NCBI GenBank assembly: GCA_001972305.1
Contig: BDDD01000708.1
Location: forward strand, 189,481-253,480
From: Cephalotus follicularis
Taxonomy: Eukaryota; Streptophyta; Magnoliopsida; Oxalidales; Cephalotaceae
Direction of reading: 5' to 3'
DNA length: 64,000 bases
Of this stretch, positions 24,197 through 35,557 are shown in pieces. Under the pieces are notes generated by a model. It was not told the origin of the DNA. It saw nothing but the letters and a program-made list of their open reading frames with translations, and made no database searches. Within the stretch, counting starts at the first letter, position 1. The number at the start of each line of letters is the position of its first letter. Position numbers and translations under genes: made by a program.

Positions 24197-25803
24197 CGTT
24201 CTCTCTCTCTTTTATGCCATGCTCCATCCAACGTCATGATCCACCAATTTTGGATCACCATAATGCCAGGAATCAAGAAAACGTGTTGCATGGATTTTAT
24301 TCCCGGAATACAAATCTCGTTTTCTATCTTTGGCTCCATGATTGTCTATGTTACCATTTCTAAAATGCATAACACATGGCTCCATGACCCATGGTTTCAA
24401 TCATCAAGAGTTGTGATGCACCAAGAGTGGATCACCATTAAGGAAATGTGTTAACAGGATTTCGTTCCATGAATAGAAATGTGTAACGCCCCAAAATTTC
24501 ATAAATAATTGTTGTGATATTGGTACAGTTTTTGGCCCTGATAAAGCCGATAGAGGCCCAGAGCCATAAAAGGCATTGTGCATTGAAGCCTTAATTATGT
24601 TTCCCAAAATGGCTAATAAAGCCTATTTTTAATGAGCGACAGTAAGGCCCAATGTTCACGTTATTATTACGATTATTTTAGTGACTGCTGGATTAATTTA
24701 TGCGCGGAATAAACGAAACCCATGCCTTAATATTTGCTGGTAAAATACCAATAAAGAAAGGGAGAGAGGCAATATTGAAAGGGGAAAGAAAGAGACACTG
24801 CATATAATGCACCCATGCAAAAGAAAAAAAAGAGACCAGTTGAGAGAGAGAGACGAGGGAGAGGAACGAGAGAGAGAAAGAGAGGGTTCTGGTGCACCAG
24901 AGAAGAGGCCGGAGCAAGTCGCTGGACTAGGAGAGGACGGCGAGCAAACCAGGCCCCCAAAACCGATGGTAACTTCTTCTCACTTCTTCTCTTTTCTCTT
25001 TTTCTTCTCTTCTCTTCCCCGTCACAGTCGTGCATTTTCGCCGCCGTTGGTGTCGCAGATGGAGCTGATCTTCATCTAGAAGGCCAGCTCTGCCCATTTT
25101 GACCACCATTGAGGAGTTTCTCGGCCTGAATTGTCCGAAATCAGTCTACTGGGCTGACTCAGCGAGTTCGACTCGCTGTCGCCTAAGACTGTGCATTTGG
25201 CGCTGAGTCTTGGCGAGTCTTGGACAGTGGTGTGTAGAACTAGTGGTTGTGTGGTATTTCTGGGTGGTGGCCGGAGCTGTTGAAGTCTGGTGAGTCAACT
25301 CAGTGAGTTGAACTCACTGTGGGCTGTGACACGGTGTTCGGCGCCGATTCACAATGAATCTTGAGCAGTTTTGAGTAGGCCATTCAATGTGGAACCCGTT
25401 TATGGGTGTTGCACAAGCTAGGTGAGTCGGCCGGAATCTGGCTGGCGCTCCGGTGACGGCAATGTTGTTTTAAGTGCGTTGATCATAATGAGAACGTGTT
25501 GTATATGCCGTTTGAATAAAGAGCATCTTCAGGGCTGTGAACCTTGAAGAGGTGGACTATGATTGCTAACTTGGAATCTGAGGTGTGGGATTTATACATG
25601 CAAATTTGAGTTCAATAATAATAAGTGTTCATTGGTGATTTCATGGTTGTCATGGATTGATTAGATTGTGTGGTTGATGTTGTGATCATCCTGAGTTGTT
25701 AAACTGTCATGCATGTTGTATTCTGAGTGAATATTGTACTAGATTGCATGTATGTTTGGTTTGGAGTCCACTGAAATGAGGAAGACGGTGTTTTGGTTTG
25801 CAG

Positions 25804-26150
25804 GACCGTCGACGCTTACAAAGGAAGCTTCGACGCTTTGACACGTTATGCGAAGAATGCATACTGGTTTAACGATAAACGTCGACGCTTAAGGAAAGGG
25901 TCAACGCCCTGTTTTGAATATGCGTAGTGATGGACACGTGGATGTCAACGCTTGAGGTCCTACCTCAAAGCGTCGACGCCAAAGTCATGAGCGCTGACGC
26001 TCAAGGGTCCTTACCTTGAAGCGTCGGCACCAAGGACAATTGTTGACGCTAAGGTTACTAGTTAAAGCGTCGATGCTATGGAATTGAGCGTTGACGCTTA
26101 GAGGTCATAAGCATCGACGCCTAGAGGTTAAACATCAACGCTTAAGCCAC
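25804..26150. repeat. TCGA-core motif array in E1, 'GCGTCGACGCTT' dialect
   Basis: About fifteen words such as ACCGTCGACGCTT, AACGTCGACGCTT, AAGCGTCGACGCC and GCATCGACGCC. The homologous place in E2 carries CAGCCGACTG words instead. Confidence 0.85.
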
Positions 26151-26507
26151 TGATTTGAACGATTTCGCTTAGATGAGATACGCTGACCCCGAAATGAGTT
26201 TAGACGCATTGTTGAGCATATATTTGCTTGCATAATTACTGTGGATTGGATCGTTGATTGAATTGTGATTAATTTCTAAAGTGTTGTATCATTTTAGAAG
26301 TGCATACATGATTTGTTTATAAAATCATTTGTTTATACAAAAATATATATTTTGACAAATGTATATTTTCGGAGGATTGAAATATTGTTTCAAATGATTG
26401 GTTATACGTTTGAATAAATGTATTATTTTCAAGCATTTTATAAGTTATAATCTACTTGGCAAAGGATTGACTGAATTGATTGATGGATTGTGATGGGAAT
26501 TCCACAT

Positions 26508-26760
26508 TAGTTACTAAACACCGAGTGGAAGTAACTAGGAATTTCACATGTGTTGGCTGCTAAACACGGAGTGGAAGCAGCTAGGGTTTCCCATACAGTG
26601 GTTACTAAAGGCAGAGCGGATGTAACCAGGCTACTAAACACAGTGTGGAAGTAGCTAGGTACTCCCACATTCGGCGGTTACTAATCGCAGGGCGGAAGTA
26701 ACCGGGTTACTAAACACAAAGTGGAAGTGACCAGGTGCTAAACACAGAGTGGAAGCATCC
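26508..26760 (+). repeat. Minisatellite 1 in E1 (~35-bp units)
   Basis: About seven degenerate units around 'ctaaacac(a/g)gagtggaag'. E2 holds only one or two such units (about 50,625-50,680), so the array expanded in E1. Confidence 0.8.
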
Positions 26761-26762
26761 CT

Positions 26763-27005
26763 GGATGGATTATTTTCCTTTGTGACATGACTGATGGATT
26801 GTTTGTCCTTTATGACATGACTGATGGATTGTTTGTCCTTTGTGACATGACTGATGGATGGTTGTCCTTTGTGACATGACTGATGGATTGTTGTCCTTTG
26901 TGACATGACGGATGGATTGTTTGTCCTTTGTGACATAACTGATGGATTGTTGTCCTTTGTGATGTGACTGATGGATTGTCGTCCGTTGGGATGTGACTGG
27001 TGGAT
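26763..27005 (+). repeat. Minisatellite 2 in E1 (~29-bp units)
   Basis: About eight units of 'gatggattgttgtcctttg' followed by tgacatgact. E2 has one unit at about 50,795-50,825. Open frames across it only reflect the repeat length. Confidence 0.9.
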
Positions 27006-27056
27006 TGCGTGGTTGTAGCCACTTAGCATGGTTGCTTACCTATTGGCACGTGTATT

Positions 27057-27063
<7 letters not shown>

Positions 27064-27087
<24 letters not shown>

Positions 27088-27150
27088 CTGTGTGTGTGTG
27101 TGTGTGTGTGCGTGTGCGTGTGTGTGTGTGTATGTGTGTGTGTGTGTGTA
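27064..27150. repeat. TG microsatellite in E1
   Basis: About 40 TG/TGTG units with a few interruptions, preceded by TATATATA. Confidence 0.95.
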
Positions 27151-27245
27151 TGTATTGTGATATATTATGTATTGCATCACGAATGCATTCATTACATGAC
27201 ATTCATTATCATTGACCCCGAAATGTATTTATATTTTCTCTACTT

Positions 27246-27283
27246 GACCGAGTGAGGACATAGGCTAACCCCATACAATTTCA
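27246..27283 (+). promoter_or_regulatory. Conserved LTR block in E1
   Basis: 'gaccgagtgaggacataggc' followed by taaccccatacaatttca: the E1 copy of the block at 17383-17421. Confidence 0.6.
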
Positions 27284-27498
27284 TATTGATGCAGTGGGAT
27301 TGATATCACTTACGCTTGGAAGATTGCGGAGAAGACTGAGTTGTTCTTCTTTTATGAAATGGTAAATCAAATAATGTATTAAGAGATGTTTAATTGGATT
27401 ACTATATTATGAATCAATGTATTTGGCTGAATATTAGATCATGCTCCGTTTTGAGGGCAATTGACAATGGTTATTGAAATGTTAAATCTAATAAACTG

Positions 27499-27526
27499 GT
27501 ATCATGTAGTACGGGATGCATGATAC
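27499..27526 (+). promoter_or_regulatory. Conserved LTR stem-loop, E1
   Basis: Stem GTATCATG/CATGATAC (eight pairs) around loop TAGTACGGGATG, 144 bp before the LTR end. Confidence 0.7.
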
Positions 27527-27670
27527 ATACTTGATTCAGCTTATGTTTAAATGCTTCCGCAATGATTTTTATATGAGATTGGAAAGTTTTAAATTTCCGG
27601 TAATTTTATATAAGCTGGATATATGTCGATTGCCATGACCTATTGTTGTTATAGAAACGAGGGTGTGACA

Positions 27671-29187
27671 AAATCCCATTCCATTCATGTCACCATGACA
27701 AATGGTTGTTTCCTTTTGCTGTTGCTTGACATACAAAATGTCCAAGCATCGAAGACGCATTGTCTTCATTTCCTTTTAAGAAGGAAAATGTGTTATGTCA
27801 AATACAGGTTGTCTAACAACCAAAAACACGTTGCTCTTCATGCGACCAATGAGAAGAGAGAGCTTAGCATGCAATCAACCAATGCTTGAGAGAGATTGAG
27901 AGATAAAATAATAATCCAATTATTATTTAATACCATAATCATATTAGTATGTTACGTCAACTAATTAGTCACATAACATCACTAATACACCATAATATAT
28001 AACATGTGCTATCACACGTTATAAAAATAATATGATATATGTATCTGATACATATACTCGTGAGACGGGACCCGAAAGTCCGGAATTAAATCGGTAACGA
28101 TGGTATGTTACTTAGACACCTTGCTCTTAAGTAAACTAACCATAAATAGTCCTTCACTATTTTAAGACCCTGAACCTATGACTATCATATTCCAGGTGTG
28201 TAAATTAGTCCCTTGATTAATTTCCACAATTAAGTCCGTTTCTGATACATCCGATACTTTATCCTGACGACAGTTACCGTATACTATAATCTCTCGTCAT
28301 CCTCGACTCCGATCACGGCCTAGGGTAAGGATACGTGTCAACCCAAGATATGTCGGTATCTATAAATCTATATATTTACGATCATGACTATCGACAGGCC
28401 TTTCCGGAAACCCTAGGTTACAGCTCGCCATAACCTGGCTAGGTATTTCAAAGTCCATAATGAATACAGATTCTATAGAGCCAATCACCCTCAAATCAGG
28501 TGTGACGATCCCATGTTGCGAACTCACTTACATTCACATAAATCCTGCAAGACCCAAAAGGTGCCTGTTTGCCAGCCCCGCGAAAGAACTGGATAGGGCA
28601 GAAATCAAAGTCAGACAGTCTATATGCAATGTACAGTAGCCACTCAGGTCTAAGGATCAAACAAGTCCATCAAGAACTTGCTAGAGTCGTAGAGCCTATA
28701 CACTATTGTCTTAGATGGGAAACTCTACTGACACGGGATATGTGACCATCCAAATAGAATTCCCATGGTGGGTCAAGTTCAGTGTACATGCTCCCAGCAC
28801 GCAGCCCGCATTAGCTTTAAGGTTCAACCCAAGTGGCAATGAGATACTCCACCCTCCCATTCGCGAGAGCAAGCATAACACGGCAAATCTGTCCGATTCA
28901 CGAATGCCCTAAATAAGTGAACCTATGACTTGGAACAGTTTAGTCAAGTGAGTAAAGAAGTCGCTCTCATATCCCTTGGCTCGACAACAAATCCTTTGAT
29001 GTGATAGGGCACCATATATGTAAGCAGTGACATGCTTCAATTATGTGATAAAACATATACGGTTATGCCATTAAATAAATACAATTTGCACAACGTAACA
29101 TGAATAGAACAAGACTGTATATAAAAATAGTAGAGTATAAGTATATCTAGCCATCCAGTGGCTTGACGGGTCACACTCTCTCTAACA
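27671..29187 (-). mobile_element. Copia F 3' LTR, first piece
   Basis: Minus strand, starting TGTTAGAG at 29187 after the purine-rich AAGTGGGAGTAG. It carries the 'gtgaacctatgacttggaac' and 'ctagggtaaggatac' blocks shared by the copia LTRs of this window. The LTR continues beyond E1 at 24202-24481 and beyond C at about 14908-15206. Confidence 0.85.
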
Positions 29188-29575
29188 CTACTCCCACTTG
29201 GCCCTTAAGCCACGAAGACCTATAGTTCAAGCCCATCATACTACTATGACACTCGACTACAAAGAGCTTTAGTTAGTGAGTCTGCTAAATTTGCCTCTAA
29301 GGCAACCCTCTCGAATAGAATGTTTCCTCTATCAATGATCTCTCGAATCAAATGATAATGCCGCAATAAATGTTTGAACCATTGGTAAGACCTGGGCTCA
29401 TTGGCCTGTGCAACAGCCCCATTATTGTCACAGTATTGCACTATAGCACAACTAATGGTTGGAACCACTCTAAGTTCAGCTATGAACTTACGCATCCAAA
29501 CACCCTCCTTTGCAGCATCTGAGGCTGCTATATACTCTACTTGAGCTCCTCAATATAGAAGTACCTAAATGAGAT
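29188..29575 (-). pseudogene. Copia F RNase H tail (fossil)
   Basis: Encodes the copia C-terminal region: 'AAKEGVWMRKFIAEL', 'YCDNNGAVAQANEPRS', 'HYHLIREIIDRGNILFERV', 'NLADSLTKAL', close to the same part of G (48088-48355). Domain order and the following LTR identify it. Confidence 0.9.
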
Positions 29576-29580
29576 CTAAT

Positions 29581-31622
29581 TGAAGAAAACGAAAAACCCA
29601 TTTTCGGTGCCAAATGGGACTTAGGTATAACGGGCGTAGAACAAATCTTTAAGAGCATAAATGGCAGCGGAATAAACACCCTAAACAAACAAAACCCGTC
29701 CATAATGGCATGAACACAAGCCACAAGGATCACCACATCATCAACAGTAGTTTAATTAAGACTCCCTCTTTGATGTTCTCCACGTCTCTGGTACAATAAG
29801 AATTCCAACCAGCAAAAACAAACAAAGTCACAATGCTCATACACTCTCTCTCTAAGCTTAGGAAGAGTAAGTTGAATTTGACAAGACTTAGCAAAAATAA
29901 ATCCACCCTAAATAAGCACTTTCTTGATGTATTTAAGTATATGAAACTCACTTTCTGCAGAGAGAACTCTTACTCAATTGCCCAGCAAAAATTGACTAAA
30001 AATTCTACAGAAAAAGCCTCTCACCAGCCACCTTTCCTCTCTCCCACTCTCCTATACACTAGGGATCATGGTGCTAACTCCCCGGGGGTTCAAAGCCATG
30101 ATCCCCACATGTACATATCATGTATGGATGTGAGAAACCAGCAAGAGATGAGAGAGAGAATGTGCCCACGATGTGTGATCGTGCACAGGTTGCACAACTC
30201 GCACAAAGTGTCGACGCTTTATATAATAAGGCACTAAACATCGAAGTCTTTCTAAAAGACATCGAAGCCTTTCTACAAAAGTTAAGCCTTGACGCTTCCC
30301 AGAAGGCGTCGACGCTTTGACCAAAGTAATGCGTGATTGGCAGGTGAAGCAAATTGAGTCTAACTCTTTTAGTGATTTCATGTACCCTTCAAATATTGAT
30401 TTAGTAAGATCAAACAAATATGTTTCCATAAAATGTAGGATCCACTTAACCGATATTTGACACCAAGACTTAATATGTACAACATATAAAAGAACTAATC
30501 ATTATTGGGCAGGGACCCTTTAAAATCTCGGTTAGAAACGGTGGCATAAATAAATTACTGAAATACCCCTAGGGTTCGGTTTAGCCATTCTAAATGGTCC
30601 TAGACCAATTTAAATGCTCTCAGAATAACATCTAATATTATTCAGATGGTAAAATTAATCTAATTAATTTTCCCATAATTTATTACACACCACTATAACC
30701 GTAGATTTTCTAAGTTGTCGGTTCATGTGTACTATAATCCCTTGTCATACTTGGCCCCGATTAAGGTCTAGGGTAAGGATACATGTTAACACTAGATAAA
30801 AACTCAATGTCTAAAATATCTGATTATTACTAGGACCTTTGGTAAACTCTTCATAAATCTAATTTACAGTCTACCTCAACCTTGGCCAAGGATTTCATAA
30901 GTCTAAAGTACAATCAGATCATAATAGAGTCAATCACCTTCGCTCAGGTGTGACAATCCCTTATTGCGCACTCACTTATATTCGTATAGATTCGATCATA
31001 CCCAAAGACCACCCGATTGCCAGCCCTACGCAAGAACTAAGTAAGGTGGATCAAAGCATAGCCGTTCCATACAATATAGAGCAGTCGCTCAGGTCCAAGG
31101 ATCAGACGAGTTTGAGAAGTCGCTATGTAACTAACACTTATACACAACTGCAACAAGTAGGAGTCACTACTGACATGAGAATAGCGACTATCCAAACAGT
31201 GTCTCCTACGTGGGTCCAGTTCAGTGTACACGCTCTTAGCGTGCACCCTGTATTTTTCCTAGTGTCCAACACAGATGGTAGTGAGAGAATCCATCCTCCA
31301 ATTCCATGAGCAGGCAACATACGCGCAAGACTATCCGGTTCACTAATGCCCACAAAGTGAACCTATGACTTGGAACTAATTCGACATAAGGAATAAGGTG
31401 ACCAATCTCGCATCCCTATGATAGGCATCCAACCTTATGTCTGGGCATCATAAGCGTAAGTCGCTAAATAATAAACTACTTCAATTAAGTGATAAAACAC
31501 AGATGATATTGCCATAACAAATTAGCACATTTCATATATATAAGGAATAACATCATTTATGTACATGGATCGATATAATACGACAGCCCATCTAATGGCT
31601 TGTCGGGTCATCTCACCTAACA
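29581..31622 (-). mobile_element. Solo copia LTR inside element F
   Basis: Minus strand, TGTTAGG...TTCTTCA, flanked by CTAAT at 29576-29580 and 31623-31627. It resembles the F and G LTRs over its length (Angela/Tork-like). Holds a motif array at 30205-30320 that includes a TATATAA stretch (30219-30229). Confidence 0.85.
30205..30320. repeat. TCGA-core motif array in the copia solo LTR
   Basis: Words GTGTCGACGCTT, ACATCGAAGTCTTT, GACATCGAAGCC and GGCGTCGACGCTT around a TATATAA box. The homologous place in the H/G LTR is 39120-39245. Confidence 0.8.
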
Positions 31623-32556
31623 CTAATCTCATGCTGGAATCTAATTCCAGGTGTGTCTCTAGAGGTGCCAGCCACTAATTCCTTTCCGTTCTGTGGTGTT
31701 TCTGCCAATGGCAACACATCGAGTTCCACTTTGCTCCCACTGCTTCCTGGGAGTAGGTATTCCTTCTCCAGGAAAACTGGAGTACGCAAATCAAACACCT
31801 TTTGTTCACTGGGATGGTAGAAATAATATCCCATTGTTTCTCTGGGATACCCCACAAACCAGCATCGATCTGATCGTGCTTCCAATTTACTAGGCTCCAA
31901 CCTTCTAATGTAAGCTGGACAACCCCAAACTTTCAAATGTTTTAGGCTGGGTTTCCTCCCTGTCCATACCTCGTATGGAGTGGAGGGAACGGATTTTGAA
32001 GGAATCCGGTTAAGGACATATGTAGATGTTTCCAGTGCATAACCCCAAAAAGAGGAAGGGAGATCTGCAAAAGACATCATGGACCAGACCATATTCATCA
32101 AGGTTCGATTCCTCCATTCGGACACACCATTATACTGTGGTGTTCCTGGAGGGGTCCACTGTGAGAGAATCCCATTATCTCTAAGATCATCCTGGAACTC
32201 AACAGACAGGTATTCGCCCCCTCGATCTGATTGAAGTGTTTCAATGGGCTTACCTATTTGCTTCTCTACTTCATTTCTAAATTCCTTGAACATCTCAAAG
32301 GAATCTGATTTGTGACTCATCAGAAACACATACCCATACCATGAAAAATCATCAGTAAAAGTAATGAAGTAAAGGTATCATCCTCGCACACTAACTGACT
32401 CAGGTCCACAAACGTCAGTGTGGATTAAACCCAGTAAATCAACCGCTCTCTCTACTTAACCGGAGAAGGGAGATATGATAATTTTTCCAAGCAGGCAAGA
32501 TTCACATGTTGGAAAAGACTCTAAGTCTTTGATGTCCAAAAGACCATCCTTTACTG
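31623..32556 (-). pseudogene. Copia F integrase region (fossil)
   Basis: Pre-integrase and integrase sequence on the minus strand: 'FITFTDDFSWYGYVFLMSHKS', 'LQSDRGGEYLSVEF', '[19 protein letters not shown]', 'VWGCPAYIRRLEPSKLEA'. It abuts, head to head, the same region of element H at about 32,556. Confidence 0.9.
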
Positions 32557-34970
32557 ATGATTTATCTTGGTTTTGTTATGTGTATCTAATGATACACAAG
32601 TCAGAATCCTTTAAGAAATTTAAGGAGTTTAGACTTGAAGTAGAAAAGCAGATAGGAAAGTCAGTTAAAATACTTCGGTCGGACCACGGTGGCGAGTACC
32701 TGTCAGCTGAATTCCTAGGTATTCTTAGAGATAACGGAATTCTATCTTAGTGGACACCTCCTAGAACACCACAGCATAATGGTGTGTTCGAAAGGCAGAA
32801 TCGGACCTTGTTGGACATGGTTCGATCCATGATGTCTTTTACTGACCTTCCTACCTATATCTGGGGATATGCCCTAGAAACAGCTGTCTACATCTTGAAT
32901 CAGATTCCTTCAAAATATGTGCCCTCCACTCCATACCAGGTATGGTCAGGGAGGAAACCCAGCCTGAACCATTTAAAGGTTTGGGGTTGTCCAGCTTATG
33001 TCAAGAGGCTTGACGCAGATAAGCTGGATGCACTGTTGGACCGGTGCAGGTTTGTGGGGTATCCGAAAGAAACTAAAGGATACTACTTCTACCATCCTAG
33101 CGAACAAAGAATATGTGTTTCGCGAAATGCTGTGTTCCTAGAGAAGGAATACCTTCTTGAAGGAAACAGTGGGAGTCAGGTGGAACTCAAGGAGTTACCA
33201 TAGGTAGAAACCACACAGGATATGGAGGAGTTGGGGGTTGGACCTTAAACAGACACAATTGAGATTGGATCTTAAACTGAGAATGGATCTCAGTTAGGCA
33301 AAGCTCCTTTGAGGAGATCAGGCTGGATCCCATTAGCACCTGAGAGGTATGGTTTCCTCATTGATGGTACTGATGAGGTCAACGTCGTTGAAGACGATGA
33401 GTCTACCAGCTATCAGGAGGCAGTGTAGGGCACTGAATCTGAACCATGGCTAAGAGCCATGAAATCTCAAATGGATTCCATGTACTCCAACCAAGTTTAG
33501 AATTTGGTTGAAGCACCCGAAGCATAGTGCCTATTGGCTATAAATGGATCTTCAAGAAGAAGATGAATGCATATGGAAAGATCGAGACATACAAAGCTCG
33601 ATTAGTGGCGAAAAGGTATAGACAAGGACATGGTGTCGACTATACTCAGACATTCTCACCTATCGCCATGCTCAAATCCATTCAGATTTTGCTTGACATT
33701 GCCGCTCATTATGACTATGAGATATGGCAAATGGATGTCAAGACGGCATTCTTAAATGGACGTCTTGAAGAGGACATATATATGTCCCAACCCGAGGGGT
33801 TTACATCTACCGAGCATCCGCACATGGTGTGCAAGCTCGAACGGTCCATCTATGGACTGAAGGAAGCATCACTTAGCTAGAATCTACATTTTGATGAAGC
33901 AGTCAAAGCTTTTGACTTCATTAAAAATGTAGATGAGCCCTGTGTTTATCGAAAGTAAGAGAGACCTAGTATCACCTTCTTAGTGCTATATGTAGATGAC
34001 ATCCTATTCATTGGGAATGATGTAGGGATGTTGCAGTCTGCAAAGATATGGCTGACTAAGAAGTTTTCCATGAAAGATTTGGGAGAAGCTACCTACATAC
34101 TGGGTATTAGGACCTTCAGGGATAGATCCAATAGGTTGCTTGGGCTTTCCCAAAGCCAGTACATTAGCAAGGTGCTGAAAAGATTTAGCATGGAGAATTC
34201 CAAAAGATGCCTATTACCAATAGGTGAAGGAATTCATCTTTCTTCTCAGACATATGAAGAGAGAGCATGCAAGTCGGATACCTTATGCTTCAGCAGTAGG
34301 AACGATCATGTATGTCATGTTATATACTAGGCCTGATGTCGGGCATGCCTTGCGAATGGCAAGCCGATTTCAGTCTGATCCAGGTGAGAAGCACTGGGAG
34401 GTGGTCAAGGGAATCCTGAAGTACCTTAGAAGGACTCATGATATCTTCTTGATCTATGGAAATGATAGTGAATTAAAATTGGAAGGCTATACAGACTATA
34501 GTTTTGATAGTGATCCTGATGATCACAAATCTGTCTCTAGATATGTCTTTCTACTTAATGGAGGAGCTGTGAGCTGGCGCAGTTCAAAGCAAAGGACTAT
34601 AGCAGATTCTACTACAGAAGCCGAGTACATCGTAGCCTCATATGCCGCCAAGGAGGGTGTATGGATGCGCAAGTTCATTACTGAGCTCGGAGTTGTTCCT
34701 TCCATTAGTAGTCCGGTTGTAAGATACTGTGACAATAATGGGGTTGTAGCACAAGCCAAGGAACCATGGTCTCACCAGCGATCCAAACACATTGAGCGGC
34801 GCTATCATTTGATCTAGGAGATTATTGGTAGGGGAGATATTCAGCTTGAGAGGGTCTCCTCAGAGAAGAACACAGCAAATCCACTGACCAAGGCAATGGG
34901 CACCAAGGCTTTGGAGCATCATCGTGGGACGATGGGTCTAGGCTATAGGAGTTCATGGCTTGAGGGTCAT
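32557..34970 (+). pseudogene. Copia H integrase, reverse transcriptase, RNase H (fossil)
   Basis: Integrase lies at about 32557-33210 ('SDHGGEYLSAEFLGIL', 'NRTLLDMVRSMMSF'). Reverse transcriptase lies at about 33440-34230 ('YKARLVAKRYRQGHGVDY', 'QMDVKTAFLNGRLEEDIYM', 'LYVDDILFIGND'). RNase H lies at about 34330-34960 ('TRPDVGHALRMASRFQSDPG', 'YCDNNGVVAQAKEPWSHQRS'). The gag and protease half is absent. Tentatively Angela/Tork lineage. About six or more breaks. Confidence 0.9.
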
Positions 34971-35557
34971 GTGGGAGATTGTTAAATACGATGACCCGAC
35001 AAGCCATTGGATGGGTTTTTCGTTTTGTATCTATCCTTGTATATAACCAATCTTATTCCTGATATATGATACATGCTACTTTGTTTATATTATTTATGGC
35101 AATATCACTCGTGTTTTATCACATAATTGAAGTAGTTTAATTTTTTTCTGCTTACACTTGTGATGCCCTGACATAAAGTTGGATGCCAAGCATGGAGGCA
35201 ATGAGATTGGCTACCTTATTCCTTATGTCGAAATTAGTTCCACGTCATATGTTCACTTTGTGGGCATTAGTTAACCGGATAGACTTACGCGTATATTGCC
35301 TGCTTTTAGAATTAGATGATGGATTCTCTCACTACCATCTATGTTGGGACACTAGGGCAAATACGGGGTGCACGCTGGGAGCGTGTACACTGTACTAGAC
35401 CTGCGTAGGAGACACTATTTGGATAGTCGCTATTCTCGTGTCAGTAGTGACTCCTACTTGTTACGGTTGTGTATAAGTGCTAGTCACTTAGCGAGTTTTT
35501 GAACTCGTCTGATCCTTAAACCTGAGTGACTGCTCTATATTGTATGGAGACGGTTAT

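Larger units (their letters stand above)
24482..27670 (+). mobile_element. Solo Tekay-type LTR E1 inserted in the copia F LTR
   Basis: Starts TGTAACGCCCC and ends GGGTGTGACA. The flanks AAATG and AAATC match at four of five positions, a slightly decayed target duplication. Same family as E2 (48654-51380), with the shared 'aggccagctctg.ccattttgaccaccattgag' region split over about 25,080-25,115. It contains a GA-rich leader (24,810-24,915), a motif array (25804-26150), two minisatellites (26508-27005), a TG tract (27064-27150), the conserved block and the stem-loop. Confidence 0.9.
14908..32556 (-). mobile_element. Ty1/copia element F, fossil, split by nested elements
   Basis: Minus-strand copia remains, read from right to left: integrase (32556-31623), an inserted solo copia LTR (31622-29581), RNase H tail (29575-29188), then the 3' LTR starting TGTTAG at 29187. 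This LTR is cut into three pieces, 27671-29187, 24202-24481 and about 14908-15206, by LTR E1 and element C. The three pieces sum to about 2.1 kb, close to the 2.04 kb of the solo copy at 29581-31622. No 5' LTR or gag is seen. It is incomplete and has several breaks. Confidence 0.8.

Noticed and set aside
24148-24454. Small open frames between the C 3' LTR and E1
   Set aside because: They lie in a slice of the copia F LTR and cross element boundaries.
24807-25102. Two overlapping basic/acidic open frames rich in R, E and K
   Set aside because: GA-rich leader of LTR E1. The frames overlap each other and E2 does not preserve them.
26655-27029. Repetitive 124-codon protein on the minus strand (S-I-S-H-V-T-K-D repeats)
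   Set aside because: It is only the minisatellite read in frames that happen to lack stops; it has no independent coding signal.
27028-27255. Cysteine-valine repeat protein
   Set aside because: Translation of the TG microsatellite.
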